This document shows, one piece after another, positions 40,931 through 50,514 of a stretch of DNA of 64,000 nt. Source of the DNA: Motiliproteus sp036961355 (GTDB lineage: Bacteria; Pseudomonadota; Gammaproteobacteria; Pseudomonadales; Balneatricaceae); the NCBI GenBank assembly GCA_036961355.1, contig JBALVL010000010.1, positions 60,280 to 124,279 on the forward strand. The letters are read 5' to 3'. Position numbers and translations under genes: made by a program. How positions within the stretch are numbered: the first letter of the stretch is position 1; each line of letters opens with the position of its first letter. A model generated the notes under the pieces. It saw nothing but the letters and a program-made list of their open reading frames with translations, searched no databases and was not told where the DNA came from.

Positions 40931-41518
40931 TTAGGCTTTAAAGCTGTGCAGGCGATTCATCGCCTTGGCCAGACCGTCATTCAACAAGATCGGTAGCGTG
41001 GAAAATGCTTCGTCGAGGCAGCTCTGAGTCAGCTCGCGTTCGCTGCTTGGTGCGCGCCCCAGGACAAAATTGTGAACCAGTTTGGCATTGCCGGGATGAC
41101 CGATACCGATCCGTAAACGGATGAAATTCTTATCACCGCCGAACTTTTCGATGATGTCCCGCAGGCCGTTATGACCGCCATGACCGCCGCCCTGCTTCAG
41201 GCGTGCAGTACCGGGGGATAGGTCTAGCTCGTCGTGAGCGACCAGAATGCTGTCGACAGGGATCTTGAAGTAGCTGGCCAATGCTTGTAAAGACTGGCCG
41301 CTGAGGTTCATAAAGGTGGTCGGAATCAGTAAATGCAGATCCTGACCCTCGATACGGGTCTTGCCATACAGGCCGTGATAGCGTTTTTCAGGCTGCAGCG
41401 GGCAGTGTAGGCGTTGAGCGAGTTGCTCAACGAATTCGGCCCCTGCGTTGTGACGGGTCCGATCGTATTGGCTACCGGGGTTTCCCAGTCCGACGATCAG
41501 GTTAACTGTGCTGGTCAT
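40931..41518 (-). CDS. pth: Peptidyl-tRNA hydrolase
   Basis: Recycles tRNA from prematurely released peptidyl-tRNA. The 195-residue length is normal. Landmarks are LIVGLGNPGSQYDRTRHNAG (catalytic His in the last part), PTTFMNLSGQSL, and the HDELDL and GGGHGGHNGLRD motifs. Lies in the usual order after rplY. Confidence 0.96.
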   Translation of the reverse strand: MTSTVNLIVGLGNPGSQYDRTRHNAGAEFVEQLAQRLHCPLQPEKRYHGLYGKTRIEGQDLHLLIPTTFMNLSGQSLQALASYFKIPVDSILVAHDELDLSPGTARLKQGGGHGGHNGLRDIIEKFGGDKNFIRLRIGIGHPGNAKLVHNFVLGRAPSSERELTQSCLDEAFSTLPILLNDGLAKAMNRLHSFKA

Positions 41519-41575
41519 AATAGTTATTACCGTACAGTTGTCACAAAACAGGGGCCGAAGGGTGCTTCAGCGCAA

Positions 41576-42211
41576 TTACTCGGCTGCAGCAGGGGCTTCA
41601 GCAGGAGCTTCGTCTTCGGCAGCTTCTTCTTCGCCACGCTTGGCAGCGATAGTGGCTACCGGCTGGTCGTGGTCAGCGCCCAGCTTCAGGACAGGGATCT
41701 CAACGCCGCTTGGCAGAACCAGCTCTGACAGGTGGATGATGTGGCCGATGGCAACATTTTCCATGTCAACTTCGATGAACTCTGGCAGGTGCGCTGCGTC
41801 ACAGTTGATCTCGATCTGGCTGATGGTGTGAGTGGCTTTGCCGCCCAGTTTGATCGCTTCGCTCTTTTCTTCGTTGATGAAGTGCAGAGGTACGATTACA
41901 GTCAGCAAAGTGCCCTTGAGCGCGCGCTGAAAGTCTGCGTGCAGGATCTGCTGCTTGGCAGGGTGGCGCTGAAGGTCTTTAAGGATGACCTTCTGCTCTT
42001 TGCCTTCAACGTTCAGCGTAATAATGCTTGAGAAGAATGCTTCAGACTGGGTCGCCTTGATGATGTCTTTGTGCGCGATGCTCAGAGAAACAGGCTTGTT
42101 TTTGCCACCGTATACGATAGCAGGGATAGTGCCTTCCAAGCGACGTAGGCGGCGGCTCGCACCTTTCCCTAAGTCGTTACGGACCGTGGCGTTGATGGTA
42201 AATGTAGACAT
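41576..42211 (-). CDS. rplY: 50S ribosomal protein L25/general stress protein Ctc
   Basis: Long (211-residue) CTC-type L25 that binds 5S rRNA. The N-terminal domain (LGKGASRRLRR, IPAIVYGG) carries the 5S contact, followed by the beta-rich TL5 C-terminal domain and a Glu/Ala-rich tail. Occurs between prs and pth as in Pseudomonas. Confidence 0.95.
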   Translation of the reverse strand: MSTFTINATVRNDLGKGASRRLRRLEGTIPAIVYGGKNKPVSLSIAHKDIIKATQSEAFFSSIITLNVEGKEQKVILKDLQRHPAKQQILHADFQRALKGTLLTVIVPLHFINEEKSEAIKLGGKATHTISQIEINCDAAHLPEFIEVDMENVAIGHIIHLSELVLPSGVEIPVLKLGADHDQPVATIAAKRGEEEAAEDEAPAEAPAAAE

Positions 42212-42321
42212 GGTGTGTTCCTTTCTAATCAGACTGTAGTACTCCTGCGACCAGAGCGATACAGCATCGTTTAATGCCGGTGGATTATTCCACGGCGAGT
42301 ACGTTCAGTACGGTGTCTCCC

Positions 42322-43266
42322 TTAAGGCAGAAACATCGCGCTGATCGATTCTTCATTGCAGACCCGGCGGATCGATTCGGCCAACAGGTCTGACAGTGTC
42401 AGTTGGCGGATGCGGCCGCAGGACTGCGCCTCCTTGCTGAGCGGGATCGTGTCGGTCACAACCAGTTCATCAAGGCTGGAGTTATTGATATTTTCGATCG
42501 CCTTCCCCGACAGTACCGGGTGAGTGGCAAAGGCCACAACTTTGGAAGCGCCATGCTCTTTCAGGGCTTCGGCAGCTTTGCAGAGTGTTCCGGCGGTGTC
42601 ACACATGTCGTCAACCAGAACGCAGGTACGACCGGCAACGTCGCCGATGATGTGCATCACCTGCGCTACGTTGGCTTTTTCACGGCGCTTATCGATGATG
42701 GCCAGGTCAGTGTTGAGCTGCTTGGCGACCGCGCGAGCACGAACTACACCGCCCACATCGGGTGATACAACGATCGGGTTGTCGTAGTTCTCTGACTCGA
42801 TAGCGCTCAGCAGAACCGGAGAACCGTAGACGTTATCAACAGGAATGTCGAAAAACCCCTGGATCTGGTCAGCGTGCAGGTCGACGGTAAGGACTCGGTC
42901 GATGCCTGCGTTGGCAATCATGCTGGCGATGACTTTAGCGCTGATGGGGACACGGGCCGAACGTGGGCGACGATCCTGACGGGCGTAGCCGAAGTAGGGG
43001 ATCACCGCTGTGACCCGCGTGGCTGAAGCGCGACGCAGTGCGTCTGCCATCAAAACCAGTTCCATCAGGTTGTCATTGGTTGGGGCGCAGGTTGATTGGA
43101 TGATAAAAACATCCTTGCCGCGTACGTTTTCGTTCAGTTCCACCGCGATTTCGCCGTCACTGAACTGCTCTACCGAGACATTACCCAGAGAAATGCACAG
43201 TTTTTTGGCGACCTTGTCAGCCAGTGCAGGGTTGGCGTTGCCGGTGAAGACCATGAGTTTTGACAC
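42322..43266 (-). CDS. prs: Ribose-phosphate pyrophosphokinase
   Basis: Makes PRPP from ribose 5-phosphate and ATP for nucleotide, histidine and tryptophan synthesis. The 314-residue protein starts MSKLMVFTGNANP at a GTG (43266), which matches the Pseudomonas form; an ATG four codons later (43254) is the alternative. Active-site segments are PYFGYARQDRR, VDLHADQIQGFF and the PRPP loop VLVDDMCDTAGTL. The open frame extends upstream through tRNA-Gln, but that part is not coding. Confidence 0.95.
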   Translation of the reverse strand: MSKLMVFTGNANPALADKVAKKLCISLGNVSVEQFSDGEIAVELNENVRGKDVFIIQSTCAPTNDNLMELVLMADALRRASATRVTAVIPYFGYARQDRRPRSARVPISAKVIASMIANAGIDRVLTVDLHADQIQGFFDIPVDNVYGSPVLLSAIESENYDNPIVVSPDVGGVVRARAVAKQLNTDLAIIDKRREKANVAQVMHIIGDVAGRTCVLVDDMCDTAGTLCKAAEALKEHGASKVVAFATHPVLSGKAIENINNSSLDELVVTDTIPLSKEAQSCGRIRQLTLSDLLAESIRRVCNEESISAMFLP

Positions 43267-43337
43267 GATGGGTACCTGTTTGGCAGAGAGTAAGGGCTGT
43301 GGGAATTCTACAGTGGGTCGAGCAATTAAAAAATCGA

Positions 43338-43412
43338 TGGCTGGGGTGGCAGGATTCGAACCTGCGCGTGACGGGATCAAAACCCGCTGCCTTACCGCTT
43401 GGCTACACCCCA
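43338..43412 (-). tRNA. tRNA-Gln (anticodon TTG), copy 2
   Basis: A 75-base tRNA identical to the copy at 39375-39449, with an encoded CCA end. It lies 71 bp upstream of prs and is read in the same direction. The 220-bp space on its other side, up to lolB, holds no gene. Confidence 0.95.
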
Positions 43413-43632
43413 GCAAAATCAAAAGCGATTCAAAAAAACTGAGCCGATTTCAAGACGGCGTATTTTCCTTGACGGCTGCTGTGAAGTCAACTTTGAGTGG
43501 TTATTTTTTCCACGTATTGAAGTGGAGTTTTGTCGCGGGTTTCGGGGCGCTGTAACCGATCGTTATTACACCGTCGTTTGGGCGACTCAACTCATGTTAA
43601 ATGGGCGCTTATTGCTAAAGGGGCACTTAATG

Positions 43633-44337
43633 CTATAGAGGCGTCAGTTGAGCGGGGTTGGTCGTTGAACTGAACTGCCACTCTTTGAGGATGAGGGTCA
43701 GTTTCATCTCGGCGCCTCTTTGCAGTTGGATCTTTCTGGGTAGGTGTTGCTGTTGTTGTTGTTGCTGGTAGCTCAGGTAATCGATGGTCCAGCCATTTTG
43801 TTGTAATTGCTGTAGCCGGTTGAAGGGGTCGAGCGTCTTGGCGTGTAATCTGTTTGGCGCGGGTAAGCCTCTGATCCAGTAGGGCATCTGGCTGACCGGT
43901 ATCGACCAACCGAGTCGCTGGTTTAACAGTTGTTCGGGCGATGCAGCTTGGCGGCGGTCCTCGCCGCTGATGTCGAGAATTATTCCGTGTTGCTCCGAAC
44001 CGCTGATGTTGACTGCACCCTGTCCCAGCGGGCCTGCCATATAGATACGATAACGATCATCGAATTGGCTCCAATTCAGGCTGGCGGTGTTGTTTTCCTG
44101 CGGTGTGCGGATATTGATTTTGCCTAGTACCTGCCATCGGGTTAGTGGCAGCAATTGTTGCTGACGCTGCTCCCAGCTGATTTTAGCCAGCGGTTCGGTT
44201 GGCTGCTGTGGTTGGCTGCTACACCCCATTAGGCCGATAAGTAGCACAACGAATAGGCTGAAGTTGGTTATAGTCGAGCGTAAAGGCAGCTTCTTGCGCC
44301 GCAAGACGGGATGATGAAGTGACTGTAAATTCAGCAT
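43633..44337 (-). CDS. lolB: Outer-membrane lipoprotein LolB
   Basis: Receives lipoproteins from LolA and inserts them into the outer membrane. The 234-residue precursor has a lipobox LMGC with the lipid-carrying Cys at 39; the residue after it is Ser, compatible with outer-membrane sorting. The mature part has the W...L...GKINI start and the antiparallel-sheet pattern of the family, plus a run of glutamines (about 188-195). It lies 6 bp after the TPR lipoprotein gene, with which it is co-transcribed, divergent from hemA. Confidence 0.88.
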   Translation of the reverse strand: MLNLQSLHHPVLRRKKLPLRSTITNFSLFVVLLIGLMGCSSQPQQPTEPLAKISWEQRQQQLLPLTRWQVLGKINIRTPQENNTASLNWSQFDDRYRIYMAGPLGQGAVNISGSEQHGIILDISGEDRRQAASPEQLLNQRLGWSIPVSQMPYWIRGLPAPNRLHAKTLDPFNRLQQLQQNGWTIDYLSYQQQQQQQHLPRKIQLQRGAEMKLTLILKEWQFSSTTNPAQLTPL

Positions 44338-44343
44338 TGGCTG

Positions 44344-46101
44344 TTATTGGGTCAAGCCGACTTGGCGCATCGCTTCAAGTATTAATGGGCTGTCCGGGTG
44401 GCTTTGCAGGGCGTTATCCCATACCTCACGGGCGTTGTCTTGTTGGCCCAGTTTCCAGTAGACCTGCCCCAGATGACCCGCGATTTCAGGGTCGGGAAAC
44501 ATCTCCAGCGCACGAAGCAGGTATTCCAGTGCCAGTTTGTAGTTGCCTAAGTTGTGTTGTACCCAGCCCATGCTGTCGAGGATTGCTGGGTCGTCAGGTT
44601 TTAGTTTAAGCGCCTGTCGGATCAATATGAGTGCTTCTTCGTGGCGATCAGTGCGATCAGTCAGGCTGTAACCCAGAGCGTTGAGCGCGGTGGCGTTGTT
44701 GGGTTCTAATGCTAGCAATTGACGAAGGTCTTGCTCCATTTCGTCCAATTGATCGAGTTGTTCGTGGAGCATTGAGCGGTTGTAGAGCAGTTGAGGGTTG
44801 GTTGCGTGCGGCTCCATGGCCAGTGCCTGGTTATAAACCTGCAGTGCCTGTTGTTGTCGCTGGTGTTGTTGTAACCAGCTGGCCTCCATGATGAACAAGG
44901 TGGCGCTTTGTGCCGGGTTGCGTTCGCGGCTTTGGCGGTAAATGTCGCGCAGTTGTTGCTCGTCTTTTGGTTTGTTGAGCAGTTTTGCCACTTCAGACAT
45001 GCCTGCGGTGAGGTAGGCCGAGTCACCTATCTGCTGGTAATGCTCTAGTGCCTGATCGGGTAGCTCTTTGAGTTGCGCGATCCTGCCGAGATAATAGTGC
45101 AGGGTAGAGTTGACCCCGAAGCGCTGCACCAGCTCAAGAAAGTATTGTTCACTCTGCTCGATTTGATTGTACTCGAGCATTAGCGCACCGAGATAGAATT
45201 GCAGGTTGTGGTCGTTAGGCGCATTTTTCGTTAGCAGTTGAGCTTGTTGGTGGGCGCTGTCGAACTGTCCTTTCTGCAGCAACAACCGCGTGTAGAGTGT
45301 CCGGATCTGCTGATGGTCTCGCCGGTTGAGCTCTTCGCGCAGGTGGCCTAAGGCGGTGTCGAGATGACCGCTGCGTGCCTGAAGGTCCGCTTCGAGCAAG
45401 ATAGCGCGGTCGTATTGCGGTGCCAGGTCTAAGGCTTGTTGGGCAAAGAGCAGCGGTTGCGACAGGTCGTCGCTAAAGCGCAGTAGACTGGCTTTGGCGT
45501 AGAGCAGGTGGGGTTGTTCGGGGTTGTCCAATAGTAGTTGGTCGAGCAGTGTCAGGTAGTTTTTGCGTTCCTGAGGGCTCATCTTTTGAGCGCGTTCGGC
45601 GAGTGCGTCGACGGTACTGGACGGATTGTGGGTGAGTGCCGATTGCAGCAAGGGACGGGCCTGTTCGATGTCCCCGCGGCGTATCAGTCCCGCAGCTGCG
45701 ATGCCGCTGGGTTCGGGATTGTTCGGCTCTAGTTCGGTCCACAGCAGTGCCGCTTTGAGGCTGTTATTGGCGTCGTTGTAACGATTGGCGAGCAGGGTGG
45801 CGTGACGGGTGATGTTGATATCCCGGGTGCGTTCAGCTTCCTGTACATAATTGTGAATGCTGACCTGATTCATACCGCGCTGGCCTGCCAGCTCGGCGAC
45901 CAGCAGAGCGTATAGTGTTGCGGCTTCAAAGCTGCCCTTTGCTTCAGCTTGTTGACCTGCGGGCTGGTTATGAGTGTTGTTGGTCGCCGTTGTGGATGTC
46001 GATTGGCTGGCGCAAGCGCTGATCAACAGGGCCAGTGTTGCGGCGGCTATTGCCCGTAGCTGGTGGATACGAAATGGCTGGTGAAGACGAAGTGAATGCA
46101 T
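44344..46101 (-). CDS. TPR-repeat lipoprotein
   Basis: A 585-residue precursor with lipobox ISAC (Cys30) and a chain made almost entirely of tetratricopeptide repeats (for example HYYLGRIAQLKELPDQALEHY and ALNALGYSLTDRTDRHEEAL). A homologous gene lies between hemA and lolB in Pseudomonas. TPR proteins serve as scaffolds; the partner is unknown. First gene of the leftward unit that includes lolB. Confidence 0.85.
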   Translation of the reverse strand: MHSLRLHQPFRIHQLRAIAAATLALLISACASQSTSTTATNNTHNQPAGQQAEAKGSFEAATLYALLVAELAGQRGMNQVSIHNYVQEAERTRDINITRHATLLANRYNDANNSLKAALLWTELEPNNPEPSGIAAAGLIRRGDIEQARPLLQSALTHNPSSTVDALAERAQKMSPQERKNYLTLLDQLLLDNPEQPHLLYAKASLLRFSDDLSQPLLFAQQALDLAPQYDRAILLEADLQARSGHLDTALGHLREELNRRDHQQIRTLYTRLLLQKGQFDSAHQQAQLLTKNAPNDHNLQFYLGALMLEYNQIEQSEQYFLELVQRFGVNSTLHYYLGRIAQLKELPDQALEHYQQIGDSAYLTAGMSEVAKLLNKPKDEQQLRDIYRQSRERNPAQSATLFIMEASWLQQHQRQQQALQVYNQALAMEPHATNPQLLYNRSMLHEQLDQLDEMEQDLRQLLALEPNNATALNALGYSLTDRTDRHEEALILIRQALKLKPDDPAILDSMGWVQHNLGNYKLALEYLLRALEMFPDPEIAGHLGQVYWKLGQQDNAREVWDNALQSHPDSPLILEAMRQVGLTQ

Positions 46102-46432
46102 AAATCCGAAGTTACCCTGTTGTGTTGCGCCAGTTCTATCGCTTCGATAGCGGTGATGGCTTTAGATACGATGGCAGGAGTCTAAACCATTGTCTAAGCC
46201 ATTGAGCTAAAAGCGGATCGGTTCTGTTTGGCTGAGGTCATTAACCCCCTAACTATAAGCAGCTTAGTCGTCGTTGTCAGTTGCGGTGATGCGCTGCTTT
46301 CTGGATAGACATCAAAAAACGGTAAAATACTGCATTGTTTCGGATGATAGGTGCTTAGGTGGCTTAATCAATAGTGGCGGAGCGTGTATCATTGGCCGCT
46401 TGAATTTTGGGAGTTGGAGTATAACTCGCTCG
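46102..46432. other. Divergent spacer between the TPR/lolB unit and hemA
   Basis: About 330 bp that must hold both promoters. I see no convincing -35/-10 pair, RNA structure or binding-site palindrome. An open frame reaches hemA from 46274 but has no similarity to GluTR before the ATG at 46433. Confidence 0.5.
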
Positions 46433-47695
46433 ATGGCAATACTGGCGTTAGGCATTAATCATAAAACGGCCTCGGTCTCCGTACGGGAGAAGGTAGCGTT
46501 TGCCCCCGAGCAGATGGATGAAGCGCTGGCCAGTGCTTGTCAGGAAGCGGGGCTTAAAGAAGTTGCGATCCTGTCGACCTGCAACCGTACCGAGCTGTAC
46601 TGTTCCAGTACCTCGGCGGACAGTGGCCGGATCCTGCGGTGGCTGGGTGAATATCACGGTATCAGTGTCGATGAACTGGATGCGTGCAGTTACAGCTACT
46701 GGGATGAAGATGCCGCGAGCCATATGATGCGGGTCGCCTGCGGCCTGGACTCGCTGGTGCTGGGTGAACCTCAGATTCTAGGCCAGCTGAAATCCAGTTA
46801 TGCCGTTGCCAATGCTGCCAAGGCGATTCACTCTGAACTTAGTCGCCTGTTTCAATACTGCTTCACCATTGCTAAAAAAGTACGTTCGCAAACCGCCATC
46901 GGTGAGAATCCGGTATCGGTGGCTTATGCGGCGGTCAGCCTGTCGCAGCATATTTTTACCGATCTGAGTCAGAGCCGGGCTTTGTTGATCGGCGCAGGTG
47001 AAACGATCGACCTGGTGGCACAGCATTTGTCGCGAGCGGGAATCAAGCAGATCGTGGTGGCTAACCGGACGCTGGAGCGGGCGCAAGCACTTGCGCAGCA
47101 GTTCGGCGCGCAAGCGGTGTTACTGTCGGATATCCCGGATCAGTTGACCGATGCCGATATCATTATCTCCTCGACTGCCAGCCCGTTACCGATCTTGGGT
47201 AAAGGTGCGGTAGAGCGGGCGCTGAAGAAGCGCAAGCATAAACCGATGTTTATGGTCGATATTGCGGTGCCTCGGGATATCGAACCCGAGGTTGGAGAGT
47301 TATCCGACGTCTATCTGTATAGCGTCGATGACCTGCGCGGCGTGATCGAAGAGAACGTTAAATCCCGTGAGAGTGCCGCCAGAGAAGCCGAAACGCTGGT
47401 GATGCAAGGTGCTCAGACGTTTATGCAGCAGTTACGCTCACTCGGTGCGACCGACAGTCTGCGGGCGTTGCGTGGTAAAGCCGAAGGTATCCGCGATCAG
47501 GAGCTGGAGAAGGCGCTGAAGCAGTTGGCGACGGGTAAAGACGCCGAACAGGTGTTGCAGCTGTTAGCACGTGGATTGACCAATAAACTGATCCACTCGC
47601 CGAGTGTGCAGATGAAGAACGCCGCTGCCCAAGGGCGCTCTGAAGTGCTTGAACTGACCCACGAGCTGTTTGAGTTGCCGTTCGGTAACGAATAA
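46433..47695 (+). CDS. hemA: Glutamyl-tRNA reductase
   Basis: First committed enzyme of tetrapyrrole synthesis: reduces glutamyl-tRNA to glutamate-1-semialdehyde with NADPH. The 420-residue protein starts MAILALGINHKTASV; the catalytic Cys lies in LSTCNRTELY (about residue 50), followed by CGLDSLVLGEPQILGQ and the NADPH-binding GAGET. I chose the ATG at 46433 because the family similarity begins there. prfA, prmC and moeB follow in the same direction, the usual gammaproteobacterial order. Confidence 0.96.
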   Translation: MAILALGINHKTASVSVREKVAFAPEQMDEALASACQEAGLKEVAILSTCNRTELYCSSTSADSGRILRWLGEYHGISVDELDACSYSYWDEDAASHMMRVACGLDSLVLGEPQILGQLKSSYAVANAAKAIHSELSRLFQYCFTIAKKVRSQTAIGENPVSVAYAAVSLSQHIFTDLSQSRALLIGAGETIDLVAQHLSRAGIKQIVVANRTLERAQALAQQFGAQAVLLSDIPDQLTDADIIISSTASPLPILGKGAVERALKKRKHKPMFMVDIAVPRDIEPEVGELSDVYLYSVDDLRGVIEENVKSRESAAREAETLVMQGAQTFMQQLRSLGATDSLRALRGKAEGIRDQELEKALKQLATGKDAEQVLQLLARGLTNKLIHSPSVQMKNAAAQGRSEVLELTHELFELPFGNE

Positions 47696-47764
47696 TTTTT
47701 TAGATAGCCTCTGAATTTGATTAACCGGACGTAATGTTACGTCGGGCCACTGCCGGAAATAGCC

Positions 47765-48841
47765 ATGAAATCCTCCATTCTGACCAAGCTCGATATGCTC
47801 AAAGATCGCTACGAAGAGTTGTCGGCTTTGCTCGGTGAGTCGGAAGTGATTAGCGATCAGAACCGCTTTCGTGATTTTTCCAAAGAATATTCTGAGCTGG
47901 AACCGGTGGTAGAAAGCTTCACTAACTATCTGCTGGTGCAACAGGATCTGGCCGAAGCGGCCGAGATGTTAGCCGATCCTGAGATGAAGGAGATGGCTGA
48001 AGAAGAGATCAAAGAGGGGCAGGCGCGCCAGCAAGAACTGGAGCTGGATCTGCAAAGACTGCTGTTGCCCAAGGACCCTAACGACGGCCACAACACCTTT
48101 CTGGAGATTCGCGCCGGAACCGGTGGTGATGAAGCGGCGATCTTTGCCGGCGACCTGTTCCGGATGTACTCCAAGTATGCCGAGCGTCAGGGGTGGAAGC
48201 TGGAGATGATCAGCGAAAACAAGGGCGATCACGGCGGTTATAAAGAGATAATTACCCGGGTGGTGGGTAAAGATGTCTATTCACGGCTTAAATTCGAGTC
48301 CGGCGCGCATCGTGTTCAGCGGGTACCGGAAACCGAATCGCAAGGACGGATCCATACCTCAGCCTGCACGGTGGCGGTGATGCCCGAAGCGGAAACCACC
48401 GATGCCATCGAGATTAAGAAAGCTGACTTACGGGTTGATACTTTCCGCGCTTCCGGTGCTGGCGGCCAGCACGTCAACAAAACCGATTCGGCGATCCGCC
48501 TGACCCATATCCCTACCGGGATCGTGGTCGAATGTCAGGAGGAACGCTCTCAGCATAAGAACCGGGCGAAGGCGCTGTCGTTGTTGAATTCTCGGATTCT
48601 GGCCGGGATTCAGGAACGGCAGGCCTCTGCGCAGGCCGACGCCCGTCGGAGTCTGGTCGGCAGCGGCGATCGCTCCGAACGGATTCGAACCTACAACTAC
48701 CCGCAAGGGCGAGTCACCGACCACCGAATCAACCTGACTCTGTATAAACTGGCCGAGGTGATGGAAGGTGATGTTGATACCGTCATCGAACCCCTGATCC
48801 ACGAGCATCAAGCCGAGCTGTTAGCGGCGATGGGCGGTTAA
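47765..48841 (+). CDS. prfA: Peptide chain release factor 1
   Basis: Reads UAA and UAG and triggers peptide release. The 358-residue protein has the PxT codon-recognition motif as PET (in RVPETESQGR) and the catalytic GGQ in GAGGQHVNKTDS. Its Gln is the substrate of the next gene's product, PrmC. Confidence 0.96.
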   Translation: MKSSILTKLDMLKDRYEELSALLGESEVISDQNRFRDFSKEYSELEPVVESFTNYLLVQQDLAEAAEMLADPEMKEMAEEEIKEGQARQQELELDLQRLLLPKDPNDGHNTFLEIRAGTGGDEAAIFAGDLFRMYSKYAERQGWKLEMISENKGDHGGYKEIITRVVGKDVYSRLKFESGAHRVQRVPETESQGRIHTSACTVAVMPEAETTDAIEIKKADLRVDTFRASGAGGQHVNKTDSAIRLTHIPTGIVVECQEERSQHKNRAKALSLLNSRILAGIQERQASAQADARRSLVGSGDRSERIRTYNYPQGRVTDHRINLTLYKLAEVMEGDVDTVIEPLIHEHQAELLAAMGG

Positions 48842-48871
48842 ACGCTCGCAGCTTTGCTACCGATATCCGTT

Positions 48872-49747
48872 ATGAGTCAGCGAATCGATCAATTGATGGC
48901 CCGCGCGGCGGAGCTCAAGTCACAGTCGGACACTCCAGAACTGGATCTGCAGCTGCTGTTGTGTGGTGTCCTCGACAAACCACGTAGCTACCTTTATACC
49001 TGGCCCGAACGAACGCTTGATGCCTCGCAGCAACAGCGCTTCGAGATAGCGCTGGCGCGGCGCAAAGCGGGTGAGCCGGTGGCACATATCTTGGGCTATC
49101 GCGATTTCTGGACTCTGTCGCTGGAGGTTGATCCGTCGACCCTGATCCCACGACCGGAAACCGAGCTGCTGGTTGAGTTGGCGCTCGATGGCCTCGATGG
49201 TCGACCGCGACGGGTTGCCGATCTGGGAACCGGAACCGGTGCTATCGCGTTGGCACTGGCTAGCGAACGCCCCAACTGGCGGGTTACTGCGGTTGAATAT
49301 TCAGTGCCGGCGGCGGCGTTGGCTGAGCGTAACCGGCAGCGACTGCAGCTAGGTAATGCCGAGGTGATACAGGGTAGTTGGTGTCAGCCGCTCACCGAAC
49401 CCTACGATCTGATCGTCAGCAATCCGCCCTATATTGACCCCGATGATCCGCATCTGCAGCAGGGCGATGTTCGCTTTGAGCCCCTCAGCGCGCTGGTCGC
49501 CGCAGATTGTGGTCTTGCCGATATCACCACTATTGCCGAACAGGCACAGAGCCGACTCAAGCCGGGCGGTTGGTTGATGTTCGAACACGGCTATGATCAA
49601 GGTGCGGCAGTGCGTCAGCTGTTAACCGGGCTGGGGTACCAGTCACTACAAACTTATACCGACCTGAATCAGCAGGATCGGGTGACGGTTGGCCGGCTCG
49701 CCCCGGTCTCTCCGTCCACATCTGCTAGCGAGGATATTTTGCCATGA
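48872..49747 (+). CDS. prmC: Release factor glutamine methyltransferase
   Basis: Methylates the GGQ glutamine of release factors with S-adenosylmethionine. The 291-residue protein has the N-terminal helical domain, PRPETELLVE, the SAM-binding DLGTGTGAIALAL and the substrate-glutamine motif NPPY. I chose the ATG at 48872; a TTG at 48854 in the same frame is less likely. Its end overlaps the moeB start by four bases. Confidence 0.95.
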   Translation: MSQRIDQLMARAAELKSQSDTPELDLQLLLCGVLDKPRSYLYTWPERTLDASQQQRFEIALARRKAGEPVAHILGYRDFWTLSLEVDPSTLIPRPETELLVELALDGLDGRPRRVADLGTGTGAIALALASERPNWRVTAVEYSVPAAALAERNRQRLQLGNAEVIQGSWCQPLTEPYDLIVSNPPYIDPDDPHLQQGDVRFEPLSALVAADCGLADITTIAEQAQSRLKPGGWLMFEHGYDQGAAVRQLLTGLGYQSLQTYTDLNQQDRVTVGRLAPVSPSTSASEDILP

Positions 49748-50505
49748 TGAACGATCAGCAACTGCTGCGGTACAGCCGCCAGATTATGTTGCCCGAGGTG
49801 GATGTCAGCGGTCAGGACAAATTACTGGCATCGCGGGTACTGATTATCGGGCTCGGTGGTTTGGGCTCTCCGGTTGCGCTCTACCTGGCGGCGGCGGGTG
49901 TTGGCCATCTGGTACTAAGCGATTTTGATGACGTTGATCTGAGTAATCTGCAGCGTCAGGTGGTTCATACGCAGGCCGATATTGGTCGGCCCAAAGTTGA
50001 GTCGGCGCGTGATCAACTGCTGGCGATCAATCCCGACATTAGCGTGACACCACTCAATCAGCGTTTAGAAGGCGAGGCGTTGCTCGAGCAAGTGGCGCAA
50101 GCAGATCTGGTGGTCGATTGCTGCGATAATTTTGTTAGCCGTTTTGCTATCAATGCCGCTTGTGTGAAGCAGCAAACCCCTCTGGTCTCCGGCGCCGCAA
50201 TCCGCCTAGAAGGGCAGGTCAGTGTGTTTGATAGCCGTAACCCCGATAGTCCCTGCTACCGCTGTCTGTTTCCCGACGGTGGTGATGACGCTGCACTAAC
50301 CTGTTCTGATAGTGGTGTGATCGCACCGCTGGTGGGCATGATCGGTACCACTCAGGCGCTGGAGGCGATCAAGCTGCTGACCGGCTTCGGCACGCCGCTG
50401 GTGGGTAAACTGTTATTGCTCGATGCCAAGCACCTGCAGTGGCGCAGTCTAAACTTGGGGCGTGATCCCGATTGCCCGGAATGTGGAGGGAGCGAAGATC
50501 ACTGA
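49744..50505 (+). CDS. moeB: Molybdopterin-synthase adenylyltransferase MoeB (ThiF/HesA family)
   Basis: Adenylates the C-terminus of MoaD so it can accept sulfur for molybdopterin. The 253-residue E1-like protein has the RYSRQIMLPEVD start, the ATP-binding GLGGLGSPVALYL, DFDDVDLSNLQRQ, and two CxxC zinc pairs (CYRC and CPEC). A second copy of the DNA for its RDPDCPEC tail lies 67 bp beyond the stop codon. A ThiF role cannot be excluded from sequence alone, but position after prmC favours MoeB. It may supply the cofactor used by the formate dehydrogenase in this window. Confidence 0.9.
   Translation: MMNDQQLLRYSRQIMLPEVDVSGQDKLLASRVLIIGLGGLGSPVALYLAAAGVGHLVLSDFDDVDLSNLQRQVVHTQADIGRPKVESARDQLLAINPDISVTPLNQRLEGEALLEQVAQADLVVDCCDNFVSRFAINAACVKQQTPLVSGAAIRLEGQVSVFDSRNPDSPCYRCLFPDGGDDAALTCSDSGVIAPLVGMIGTTQALEAIKLLTGFGTPLVGKLLLLDAKHLQWRSLNLGRDPDCPECGGSEDH
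50461..50485 (+). repeat. 25-bp repeat, copy in the moeB 3' end
   Basis: Encodes the RDPDCPEC region of MoeB (starting CGTGATCCCGATTGCCCGG). It is exactly repeated at 50553-50577. Confidence 0.9.
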
Positions 50506-50514
50506 GTGCTATTA

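Noticed and set aside
43267..43422. N-terminal extension of prs through tRNA-Gln
   Set aside because: The frame is open only because it passes over the tRNA gene; the Pseudomonas-like start MSKLMVF is at 43266.
46274..46432. Longer hemA start at 46274
   Set aside because: The added 53 residues have no similarity to GluTR, and the family start MAILALGINHKTA lies at 46433.
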